This document shows positions 36,301 to 47,000 of a stretch of 64,000 bases of DNA, piece after piece. How positions within the stretch are numbered: the first letter of the stretch is position 1; the number at the start of each line of letters is the position of its first letter. The notes under the pieces are model-generated. The model had not been told where the DNA came from. It did not search any database and saw nothing but the letters and a program-made list of their open reading frames with translations. The stretch comes from Carallia brachiata (taxonomy: Eukaryota > Streptophyta > Magnoliopsida > Malpighiales > Rhizophoraceae): the NCBI GenBank assembly GCA_021464245.1, contig JADCRB010000032.1:1-64000 (forward strand), in the 5' to 3' direction. Position numbers and translations under genes: made by a program.

Positions 36301-39300
36301 GTAATTGACCAACTGGTTGGACCCAGGATCTTTGATGCGGTGTTGAAAGAGAATTTATCAAGCATGTCCAGTTTGGGCATTGGTTCCCCCCTTCACGGCG
36401 GGGGATCATATCTCACCGAGGCAAAAGTGGACCCTTATCATTGCCAAAATTTTGAAATTTATGAAAATCTTTATGGCAAGGATGTTTACTGATAAAAGTT
36501 ATTTTTGCAAATTTTTCTCTTTGCTTGTGCTTGCGATTGTATGTGCCTCAATCCCAAAGTCTGCTTAAAGCCTTGCAGTAATTGTTTGTTTGACTAAGAA
36601 TTGTTAGGATAATTCTGTTTGTTAGTTGTAACTAGAATTGATCTCATGTGAAATTTATGCCCACAAAATTTTGAGTTTGATGTTTTGGCCCAAACTTGCA
36701 TTAATTTTTAAAGTTCTTTGACTATTGTTTGCAGGTTGGAACATGTTGTTTTTCCTGTGGGGAGTTTTCAGGGCAAGGCGGTCAAATTGTTCAGATTCCA
36801 TAAAAAAGTCTGTTATGCCCAGTTGTAATGCACCTGCCGCTGTCTTGTCTTTATCTGAAAATTTGTGTTCAAGGGAAACACCCATATATGACAGTTCTTG
36901 TGATGTGGCCGTGGCATCAGTTGCTCCTGATAAGCTGAGTATGCCATTGGTAGGAAATCCTGACAAAAACATATCTAGTTTACAAACAAACTCTGAGAAG
37001 CAAGGTAGTAGATTTGATTCCAAATCCTTGTCCAATTTTGCAACATGCAATGCATCATTGTGCCCAGAAAACAGATGCCCCAGTTTGTCCCAGGTATTGT
37101 TTGTTGTTTGCGTATTTTCATTACAGAGATCTGTGGTAGGCAATTGCTTCAGAGTGTTTGCATGTGCTTGTTCATGGTTGAGTTGTTGGCTGGGCAGCAG
37201 CGACATACAAAACATATATTCCCTAGGCAAAGGAGATAAATTTGCAGTTTATGTCCCGAGAAGTCAATGATTTTTAAATAAAAAATAATATTACTAATTG
37301 CACTTTTCTTCTTTCTTTATATGGGGTCAAAAGCATCCAATCACTGCTTGTTGGAAAGATGGCATTGCTTACTTAATATGAATGTGCTTTCTCATGTTAA
37401 TCTTTTGCTATCATCAGTGTTAATTCTTGAGAGCTTGGTTTTTCCCCCCGAATTGTCTTAGTTCCCTCTAAATATTTTGAATACTACAGGTACCTATTGA
37501 GCCAAAAGTAGTTATTGGCAGATATTTCATTATTGTTTCTGCAGCTTATTTATATTTTACGATGTTACTCGACCTGGTTGTCCAAAATACCTTCCTACAC
37601 TCTTTCATTTGCTTTGTTGGAATGCAGAATGTTACTTTTGTGGAGAGCCTTAAAGACTTGTGTAACGTAATATTCCCATTTAATATTTCTTTAGAACAGG
37701 GAACTTGCATAATTGTAAGCATCTGACAGCCTTTCTTTTTTCAATTTTCTGAAAATAATTTGGCCTATGTATTATTGTGAATTGTATTTGTTTCTTCTGT
37801 AATTGTCAAATTGGAAATAGCTTTATTCTCTTCTGACTATTTGACATACTTGATGCATCCTAGTGGAAGAGACACAATGTGGAGTGAAATGATCAAACAA
37901 GTTGAGTAAATGTTTGAACATCTTGGAACCGACCCTAACAGTTCTTTGCCATAGAAAATTCTGGTTGTATCATGTTTGGGTGGATCTCACAGAATTAACT
38001 AGGGTTGCTTCAAGGCACAATGCTCCCATCTATCTGGTCTTCTTTTGGTATAAGGGACCTAGCAAATATTCATTTGTTGTTTAACTAGTTCTATTCTGAT
38101 ATGATTCCTCATATGGGTAAAAATTTTTTCGTGTTTAAGATATAGAGTTCAAAGATACCTGACTGCTTATTTCCAATTTACCACAAAAAAAAAAAAAAAA
38201 AAAACCCCGAGTGCAAGTAGTCTAAAAAAGAAAATGTCAATTTTTGGCCATAGTCAGAAAGAATGAAAAATGGTCTGTTGTGATAACACATTAGGAGAGT
38301 TGAAGCGTGCAACAAGTATGGCTGGGGAATGTGACAAGACATTGCTTATTATCTACTAACTTACGGAAATTCCCCTTGAAGTGTGACCATGTTAGAGTCT
38401 GTCTCATTCATAAATTTATGTTTGCTCTGTTTTCTTGGTTATTTTTTGATCATATGTCAACATAATTTACTTGTGGCTTCCTCCAACGTTAAGTTTTGGG
38501 GTTGATTAGGTGTGCAATGTGTAGGAGATCTGATTGGGTGTGCTATTATAATTACAGTTCTGACCTTCATTTGTCATTACCATTAACTCGGATGCTTAGC
38601 TGGTACCCATGTTTGATACTTTGACTTCTATCACAAACATCTGGTTTGTGTTTGCAATGACAACCATGAACTTTTGTGGTGATGGCAGTGAATGCAACTG
38701 GATTTTCTTAAATTGGTTTAGAGTTTACAGCAATTGGAGTCGTAGCTTGTGGGACCACAATATTCAAAATTCCCATTTCCTTCTTTATTTGTCCTTGTTC
38801 TCTTTGTATTTATAGTTGGATTATGGAAATAAATGGCATTGCCTCGCATGGTGTCAAAATTGAAAAGTTGATAATAGAATTGATCTTAGGTATAAAGATC
38901 AAAAATTGAGGGGACAAGTATGCTTGTGTACTATTGAATTGTTTTTTTTGTTTGTTTGTGTTTTTGTTTGTCTGTTTGTTTGTTTTTTTTTTTTGGGAGA
39001 GGGGAGCGTGTTTGGTCAATGTGCAATTGAGCTGGAGGTTAAATAGCTTGAATTTTTCTTTTCATTGGTACAAGTTGCCCGAGTGTTTGCAGACTGATGG
39101 ATGCCTGAGGTTCATGCAACTATCATGTTTATAATTGGGGCATGGCTGCACATTTTTCCTGTCGAGTGTATGTCTAATGATTGACCAACACAAGGAGATG
39201 GTTTTGGCCTAGCTTGTGTGTCCTGCCCAAGTACAAATTGGGAATTTTGATTAGGTTTGGGTTTGGGTCTCCGTTGCAATGGTCTTCAGTTTCTGCTAGA

Positions 39301-40609
39301 CATTCCCGCCAAATATGGTTTGATTTATTGTGACATTCAAGCGAACAGAGCGTGATGCAATGACATGCCATACTTCAATTCATATTGCATTTCAGATTTT
39401 ATTGATGCATGTTCTAGCAAGTTGGTGGTTTTGCTATCAATTTTGAGCTGGCATATGCATACACAGATTTATGTATAATGATGTCTCCTTTTGTCGACAG
39501 TAGAAGGCGAAAAGTATTGGTAAAGGGGGGAAAATAAGTTTTGTGTTAGCATGGTTGCTCACTAGTCGCACCCCCCTTCCTTTTTGCAGGAAGGAGCTGA
39601 TACTCTGGAATGCAGAATGGATACTGAAGTAAAACCATCTATTTCTACAGCTGGAACCAGCAGTAGCTTTAATGGTGCAGCAGGGACTCGAATACATGTG
39701 CATGGGGATGCTTCACATGCTAGAGGAAGCACATCATGTTTTAAGGTTTCTCATGTTGGGAATGGAAATTTATGTGTTAGCGGGACTGATGGCACAGAGG
39801 AAATGGTGGATGTGTGGGATTCGCACAGGGATGAAGTTAAAGTGACAAGGGACCTGAATGAAGGTAACGCTGACATGAACATAGATGCTCCCTTGGAGAG
39901 AGACCAAACCCTTAAAGGGGTTAATGGCTGGCAGTTAAATAGTAGGAAAAGGCCACACTTGGATCCATTGGAGTCGGACACCCAGACTTCTGGTAGCTCA
40001 AGTCAAAACATACCCAAGGTAGAAATTTATGATTTTGCAGAGGACGAAGTTTATGGTAAGAAGCCAAAGACTGATTCCAGTAGACAATATGGATGTAGCA
40101 ATGCAATAGTAGGAATCCCATTGGACAACACATTTGCGCCCCCGTTATCCAGTTTGGGTTCGAGCTCTTCTGTTGACAAAGTTAACTTGGAGGATGTCGG
40201 AACTGCTGAAAGGTACTTGTTTCCTGTAGACTCAAATTATGCAAAGGATTTTTGGGTGGGGAGCAACTCCATGGCCTGGAAAGAACCATCCTCAAAGGAT
40301 GAGGATTGTTCTCATGATAGCGCCCCGAATCTCGAGCTTGCTTTAGGGGGCGCTGAGACTAAATTTCCAAGCAAGGGAAACGTGCCTTTTTTGTTCAGGA
40401 TGGTTGAGAAAAATCATAACGGGAACAAGCCTCTAGACAAGGTAAAGGAAGAGGAGGATGGGGTGTCTGCTTCCCTCTCCCTTTCTCTCTCATTTCCATT
40501 CCCTGAAAAGGAACAAACTGCAAAACCTATGTCAAAGGCGGAGCTTCTGCCCGAAAGGCAGCACGTGAATACTTCACTGCTTCTCTATCGGAGATTCTCA
40601 GACAAGTAG
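28606..40609 (+). CDS. AIPP2: AIPP2/PAIPP2-like PHD finger protein
   Basis: The Arabidopsis relatives (AIPP2 At3g02890, PAIPP2 At5g16680) act in the nucleus with the CTD phosphatase CPL2 and in H3K27me3-linked repression. Exons: 28606-28630, 30012-31105, 32257-32342, 32462-32556, 32660-32962, 33482-33970, 34113-34890, 34985-35215, 35327-35448, 36735-37093, 39590-40609. All phases agree and give about 1533 residues. A conserved Cys-rich block (SGTCNVC, CSSCMH) sits near the N-terminus. A C4HC3 PHD finger spans about 374-424 (CDIC, CSRC, HTYC, CEEC). A CCHC knuckle (CKRCKEIGHSAEYC, CX2CX4HX4C) lies near 779. The conserved AIPP2-type domain lies near 955-1090, ending WNMLFFLWGVFRARR. The Ser-rich tail ends LSLSLSFPFPEKE and FSDK. 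The start is uncertain: family-like sequence (EELYNATEMIA) extends 5' of the ATG at 28606, but a TAG is in frame at 28561-28563. Confidence 0.88.
31264..31746. mobile_element. CCGGTT-rich hAT-type MITE, copy 1 (AIPP2 intron 2)
   Basis: The ends are CAAGGTTGTCAGAACTGG and (complemented) TATTGTTGTAAAACCGG. Subterminal CCGGT/ACCGG repeats surround an AT-rich core with the strings ACTAAATTGAAA and AATTATAATTTAAAT. The flanking 8-mers TCTTATAC (31256-31263) and TCTCATAC (31747-31754) match at 7 of 8 positions. A (TA)n(GT)n microsatellite (31341-31407) lies inside the element. The same family is found at 53672 and 60632. Confidence 0.75.
33311..33384 (+). repeat. (GT)n microsatellite in AIPP2 intron 5
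   Basis: Two GT runs are separated by ATTATGTACAT. It is a simple repeat with no other content. Confidence 0.9.
36196..36492 (+). other. Coding-like segment inside AIPP2 intron 9
   Basis: An open frame of 99 codons lies in the 1.3-kb intron between exons 9 and 10. Its composition is protein-like rather than intron-like (ISSEIHEPFPNWVIDQLVG and a following Gly/Ser-rich stretch). A CTTTTAG acceptor-like site at 36221-36227 precedes the in-frame part starting RYSSIVMKE. It does not belong to the AIPP2 domain order, and exons 9 and 10 join in phase without it. I do not recognise the family. It could be a captured gene fragment, a retrocopy piece or an alternative exon. Confidence 0.35.
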
Positions 40610-42547
40610 TCCCAGGGTGCTGTTTTTCGGTTCTATCCCAGGTTGCTCTCGTTTCATGTATATTATCATGCACCACATGGGCAGGTTACGATGTTCCTGA
40701 TCATGTACAATGAGCGTCCATGAACTATATATATAGGGGAAACCAAATTTCCATCTGTTCATAACCCACACAGGATTTGCTAATAATCTACCTTTTCTTT
40801 TTTTTTTTTGGCTCTTTTCTAGCTCTTCTGCTTTGGGTGCATAGTTATGGCTGTTTGTACATAAAGTGAATTATGCCGGCACAGTTTTAAAATGCCGTGA
40901 GATATTTGCAACCGTTGTCATCTTTGATCTCTCTCTTTCTCTCTCGTGTTATTGAAGCTTTGTTTTGCCCGGCGATTTTCTTGTTTGTACAGCCACAGTT
41001 GTCAAATCTGAACCCTTGCCTGTCAGGAAATGCAACAAAGATGATGCTTGTGATATAGGGATGCAGCAGGAAGATTGAGGTTTGCCAGCTACTGAAGGCA
41101 AGAAGTGTTTGGACAATCAAAAGGATTGCCCATTTTTTCATAGAATTCCTTTTAGGGGCTTTAATGTAGATTAATGTGCATGATCAAGGAAGATTTTCTG
41201 CCTATTGCATAGTAATTTTGCCTTTTAGTCAATCTTTTAATTCAATAGCCCATCTGGTAAATAAATTCATTTCCCTCACTATTATCAAAAGGTTAGTAGA
41301 ATGTATAAAAATTTAGTGCTTCATTGCATGGGCTGTATTGTCCATAACTTTATTGTACATTTACAATTCTCATTGTTAATATATCAAATGTATAAATGTG
41401 TAATAACCAGTGACGTAACACTTTTTGGGAATTGAGTTCATGTCTAATCTACAATAAGAAATTTGTGAGTGTAATATTTTTTTAGACTTTAAAAAGACAA
41501 TGCGATAATTTTAAAATAAATTTGTGGATTTATATTAGAATTTAGTTTATGGGGTTATGATTTTATTTTTTTCATTAATTTCATATTTTATGAGGATGAG
41601 GTGACAAATGAATAAATCTTATTGGGAGTTAGTTGAACAAGCATTGCTTATTTTTAGTAGTGCCACTTTCAAAATTTGATGTTTTCCATGGATATAGAAA
41701 AACTAATTATAACTTTACTTTCTATTGAATTAGTCGTTTAACAAATAAAAAATAAAGAAAAAGAAAAATACATACTTATAAATCCAAAAATAAAAAATAT
41801 TAAACGAAACCGAATTGATATTTAATTTGATCTCATGATATAAATTTATATTAATAGAAATTTATTTTTGCGTATTTAAATGTGTCTATTCAATATATTT
41901 ATGTACTGAAAATTAAAAAAATACATTCCTACCTTGTTTTTAATATTTTATTCTTCAAAATTTAAAACATTTTTTGTTTCTCCAAAACGAGCGCTGATTA
42001 AGATAGTCTACAATTTGGTTAACTAAACTGAATCATTATAACTACTATCGAAACTAAAGTTTTCAGTTATGCAAAATTGAAAACTACTTCCGAACTGAAA
42101 ATTTTAATTTAATTTTGGTTAACTGTTCAATTAATTGAATTTAATAACAAAAATTCAAAATTATAATATAAATGTAAAAAATATATTTTTGATATATATT
42201 TTTAAAAATATTATAGTTATCATTGTATATGTGAGATAAATAAATAATTATTTAAGATATACTAATATTTTATTAATATTTATTTGTTAATAATAATTGT
42301 ATTACCAATATTTTTTCTATTATGAGAAAAATATAAAAATATATATACAAAATAACATTTCGATTCGATTCAGTTAACTGTAATTTTTTAATATTAAAAA
42401 CTAAAATCAAATTAAAATTTTTAATTTTTTTGCGATTCGTTAATCCATTATAAAATTAATTTGATTAATTAAAAATTCAATTTAATTCATTTTAATTTTT
42501 AAGATTAATTAAAATTTTCTATTTTTTTAACACCGGTAAATCCTAAC
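40610..42547. other. AIPP2 3' UTR and AT-rich spacer
   Basis: The first 600 bases are likely 3' UTR. The rest is AT-rich. About 41440-41640 (GTGGATTTATATTAGAATTTAG ... GAGGTGAC) resembles 47690-47880, so a dispersed repeat may be present. No gene was seen. Confidence 0.4.
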
Positions 42548-42617
42548 CGTGTAATTCTCTTGACGCACGAGGGGTATATCTGGAAACATATGTTGTCTAT
42601 GACAAAAAAAAACAAAC

Positions 42618-42627
42618 TATTTATAAG
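42618..42627 (+). promoter_or_regulatory. TATA box of duplicated gene copy 1
   Basis: TATTTATAAG lies about 110 bases before the ATG, followed by a (CT)n leader. The equivalent site in copy 2 is ATTTATTTATAAC at 48784-48796. A GAGGG-TATCTGGAAA block just upstream is conserved in both copies. Confidence 0.6.
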
Positions 42628-42736
42628 ACTTTATTTGCAACAATAATAGCTCGCGATTTTGCGCTTCCTCCGAGTCCTCTTCTCTCTCTCTCTCTAAAAT
42701 TCTCTCTCTCTCTCTCGCTCGCTCTCCAACCCTCTA

Positions 42737-43066
42737 ATGGCGACCTGTTCGTCTACCGTATCAATTTCAGGTACTCACGCACTCACATCAAACTATCACA
42801 ACTTCATGCACATCTTTTTTAAGTTTCCTCTCTGCGTTTTTTTTTGTGCGCGCTTGCCTGCTTTGTGCGTGTGCATGTGCATGTGTTATTTAATTAATAA
42901 TTTTTTTTTAATTCTTTTGAAACTAATTGTATTGGATGTATAAATATGGTTTTGCATTGTTTTTATTTCCGTAAGCTGTGTTGACGTCGTTTCGCTGCTT
43001 GTTTTTAGGTTAATTTTCGACGAGTTATGGACATGCAAAATCTGTGTAGTTAAATTTTTTGTGTGG

Positions 43067-43101
<35 letters not shown>

Positions 43102-45960
43102 GCAACTTTTAGGAGGTTATAGATGAGAAAAAATATTAATGTTTTGAGCCTTCGGTCTTTCGATTGAAATTAATACTATATTTTTAAAATAAGACTGATA
43201 ATTTTTAAAACATCTGTTATTTGTGTATTTCAAAAACTATCAGTCTTTTTTAAAAAATATCAGTCTTAATTTCAATCGGAATACTGCCTGAAACAATAAC
43301 ACTCGAGATATGTATTGGTGCTCTATAGATAATTAGAAAAAATTGTGGGAAATTCTTTACAAGATTATTGACGATAATGCACTGCTTTTATATTAATGAA
43401 GGTGAATTTTAAACGTGTCTCGGCTGTTTAAAATGTTAATCTTTTAAATGGAAGTAGTTTCCTGCAAATTATACGCGTATAGCTCTTAAATTGGTGCTTA
43501 ATTAAAGGAGAATGCTGTTGGCTTAAGAGGTGCTAAATAGCATATACCATATGTTACCCTTTAGGACTTTTTACAATTTTGTGTCTTTTAAGCTTGCCAG
43601 CTATAAGATTACTCGAAGTTCATACAAAGGTACAAAAATTTTCTTTTTAAACGAAAGTGTGAAGATTAAGTGCTTTTTATTATTATTTTTATTTGTTATT
43701 TTTTTGGCTGCTTACAAGACATTACATGATACGATTGTTTTATGTTTTGGTTTTTGGTACTGCATTGCATCAAAGTAACCTTGATTCACTTTAGGATGAA
43801 CTGCACGAATAGTAAGTTGAAAATAAGAATTGATATTGTAAAAGGATTGGTATCTCGCAGACCTGCAAGCATTTTGATGCTGGTTGAAAGAAAGGATAAA
43901 AAAAAAGGATTGCTGGCTCTTCATTGATGTTTTATAATGCTAGATATGTTTTTTCCTCTGTTTAAGTTTTAGTTTGGTCTCACTGTTTTATTTGGGTCTA
44001 GGCGGATCTCATCTCAAGCCTTGTGAGCTTTGGTCTGCAAAGACAAATTCAATTGTGGGAACACCGATACTGGCTGTTCAAAGGCGGTCAAAGCCAGTTG
44101 GTACCAGCCGCAGGTTGTCAGTATGTGCAGGACACAGGTATGTTTAACCATATATCCATGTTCTTGAAAGTCATGGGAAGAAATCTATGTGAAAGTTGAG
44201 AGTTATGAAAGTGGAATATAAGATGCGTAGATTTTTGCTAGTTGTTTTGACATTCTTAGTCATTTGACCCACTTCTGATATGATGCTTTTGGTTTATGCT
44301 TGAATATATTTATCATGAAAATTCAAGGTCCTTTTTTGTGTGAACTTTTCGTTTTTTTGTTTAATCAGTCTAGAGAAACGATCTTTAGTTTTGGAACTTG
44401 AGAAGGCAAAGAGGGCGTGTGCCTTTGAGGTCACTTGGTTTACTCTTAGAGAATGCATATAGCTTTATCACTTAGTTTGTTACACTTGGTTTACCCTGGA
44501 TAATCAATCTGTTACTGTCAAGGCCTTTTGACTAACAAACTTGAACTGGATCAAGGCAATAGTGTGATTAAAATCCAAAAGCTGAGTATCTTCCTCTCCT
44601 TTACCTTCTCCTTTTGGCAATTTTTGTTGTTTAAAAGTCGTAATGTATAACGTGTTATTCTACATATTTAGGGTCTCTGTTCCATTTTCTATGAAGTGTT
44701 TGATTTAATGATCTATCCCAATATTGCTCCTTTGTGGCACCGCAAAACCATTTTTCTTAGGGGAGTCAAGGCTCCTATTAGTGTCACCGTCTGTTGAATA
44801 TTTTCAGGATTGAGTTTTTATTCCCTTAGGTCAGTAAAGTTTCTTAGTCAAATCAGCTTCTTGCCCACCCTGTTTTAACATCCAAACATATTTGCTTCTT
44901 CGGTTTGCTTTCTCATTTGCAGGGATGGTGTTAGTGGTGGTCACAGTGATTTCGTTGCTGGCTTTCTATGGGGAGGTGCAATATGTGGAAGAGCAGATAT
45001 TTTTTCTCCTCAGGTAATTGGATATGTTAGTTTGACCTTTCATAATTCCTGGGAATATCTGTGCAAATGTTCCTTTGAAGACCTTGAAAGGCTCACAGTC
45101 ACAGTAGAGTTGATGGCATTGCTAACAAACAATTTTCTCATGCAACTGTTGACACCACCACGACATCCTAGTGCAAATAATTTGTGGTTAAATTACGTGG
45201 TTTGGTATTCGTTGTCTTTATAGTCTTCATATACCTAGCCACTTGCTCTTTTGTGACAAAGAATGCTACCAGTAATCGTGGTTCGTGTCACGGTTAAAGT
45301 CCATCTTTCTCTTGTGGGCTTGTGCTTGGTGGTAGGGGTGTTGTTGATTGTTGAAAGACTTCCAGCCCTTCACCAGCCAAGCTATTAGAGTTATATTAGC
45401 ATTTTTTTTATTTTGTCATGTAAAGCCGTACCTCCATTGGATTGAAGCTGCCAATTTCTCACCATAACCAATGGCTCCTTATTGCTGATGTTTTGTGCAT
45501 TAAAAGAGGAATTGAATCTGGGCATTTTCTGATGGAGGCAATGGGCCGTCCTTTCTTGCTTTGTGCTTGAGAGATGTTATTTTTCTCATGCAGTTGATTT
45601 CATTTTTTGATGAGGTAATTTATTCCTTTTCCTTCTTCTGGTTCTTATCATCTCAGACAAGAGAATTATTGCTGAACGAGGATATATATATCGGTTTCGG
45701 AGGGCTAAGCCACCCATCTATCACAATGCAGGTTTGGAGGTAATGAACATTCTAATTACTTGGAAGCAATTTTTCTTCTGGTTGAAATCTTCTATTGCAT
45801 TTATATAATTTCCCCTCTCCATGCACCTTAAAAGCAGAAGACCAGGGAAACCTTGAATGAAAATATCAGCCAACCCAATTCTGCTGTTAGCAATGTGTCT
45901 GGGAATAGCTCGCTTGCTGCTGCTTCGGAAACTGACCGGGAGATAGAACGTACCGTGTAA
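42737..45960 (+). pseudogene. Frameshifted copy of plastid inner-envelope protein gene (At1g42960-like)
   Basis: Five exons match the downstream copy: 42737-42770, 44002-44137, 44923-45013, 45657-45739, 45838-45960. Splice borders are kept. Exon 3 is 3 bases shorter and exon 5 is 15 shorter, both in phase. Exon 4 is 83 bases instead of 81: a TA-run (GATATATATATC where copy 2 has GATGAATATG) adds two bases. After the shift the frame ends at a TGA early in exon 5. Lost with it are the conserved SLLNEDEYGFRKAKRPIYY block and the C-terminal coiled part. The hydrophobic Gly-rich stretch in exon 3 is also altered (GRADIFSPQ where copy 2 has GTLAYIFAPQ). It may still be transcribed, as the TATA box and introns look sound. 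A sequencing error in the TA run is the alternative. Confidence 0.75.
43137..43307. mobile_element. Short inverted-repeat element in intron 1 of copy 1
   Basis: Blocks such as TCGATTGAAATTAATACT on the left and (complemented) CCGATTGAAATTAAGACT on the right are inverted. AAGACTGATA/TATCAGTCTT blocks lie between them. It looks like a small MITE, but no TSD was seen. An (ATT)n microsatellite lies just upstream (43071-43101). Confidence 0.4.
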
Positions 45961-46807
45961 GACTCGTCTCTGCTTTCCACTGCAATCTTTCAGAAGACCT
46001 TGTGTTTTAAGACCAAATATGCGTCTGCATGTTCCTCCAACTTCTGGTTGGAGGTTGCTTTTTGATATTCAACTCAGAATAGAAGCATTGTAAGCCTGTT
46101 GTGGCTTTCAACAGATTCTTTCTGTTGGTTTGAAACAATTTATTAAATGCCTTAGCCCTTCTGGAGCAGCATCTCTCAGATTTATTGGATTTTAAAGAAT
46201 TGCACTTTCTGTTTCCGTATGATCTGCTGGCCCCTCACCTCATAACTGTTTATGGGGCAGTACTAGTTCGGTTCCAACTCCAATCACTCCATTATCATTG
46301 TTGATTGTCCATTCTTTGCAATAGCTTTACTATGTTTGATTGGAACATTGTGAATGGTTCGTCTTCTGTTTCTTCTTCTTTTTTATTTTCTTTTAGACTC
46401 ATTTTGCTTCTCATGTGATGACGTCCCATAAACGCTTAATCACTGTGGTTAACTAGCTAATCCATTCCGTTTCACCCATTGTGTTCAGGGAGGTTAGAAT
46501 CTTTGCGAAGGTTTGATTATGTATAAGGCTACTTTAAAATAGGATGCCTCGGATTTTAGTACTTGCTATAGTTGTTGGCTGCATTTGGATGAAGAGTCTT
46601 CATTGATATATCCTAATTTCGAACATCGATGTATCATAAATCTGCGACTATATATTGAACTTCCTCTGAATACACTCAGTTGTTAAGCAAATAGATGTAT
46701 ACTTCAGAAGTTAAGGCAAATTTCGAAGCAGATTTTTAGTATTAGAAGGCGGAAATTTCTAATTCATGATTCAATTTTATACATGAAGAAATAACAAGTT
46801 GGAATAT

Positions 46808-46941
46808 GATTTAATTGGAGTGGTAGAAGGTGCATGCTTTTTACTGAAAAGTCTGAGGTTTGATTTTTAGTCTCATTCCTCACGTGCCTTCTCTTTAATG
46901 ATGGATTATTATCGCTACTGCAGATGAAAAAAAAAAAGATA
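46808..46941 (+). mobile_element. tRNA-derived SINE with about 20-bp TSD
   Basis: A box-like TTGGAGTGGTAGAAGG (46815-46830) and B box-like GAGGTTTGATTTTTAG (46855-46870) are followed by an A11 tail. The flanks GAAATAACAAGTTGGAATAT (46788-46807) and GAAATAGCAAGTTGAATAT (46942-46960) differ by one base and one gap and are the TSD. The corresponding place in the second duplicate (about 52970) lacks the insertion. Confidence 0.75.
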
Positions 46942-47000
46942 GAAATAGCAAGTTGAATATTCTTAAACTTAGAAAGATGCAGCTCTTAACATCTCTGCAG

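Larger units (their letters stand above)
42548..47000 (+). repeat. Tandem segmental duplication, copy 1
   Basis: Promoter, exons, introns and 3' flank of this unit correspond in order to 48733-53000, at an offset of about 6.16 kb rising to 6.26 kb. Matching landmarks include CGTGTAATTC / CACGTAATTC at the start, intron blocks near 43500-43900 / 49690-49970, and AGAAAGATGCAGCTCTTAAC / AGAAAGAGGCAGCTCTCAAC at the end. Confidence 0.85.
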
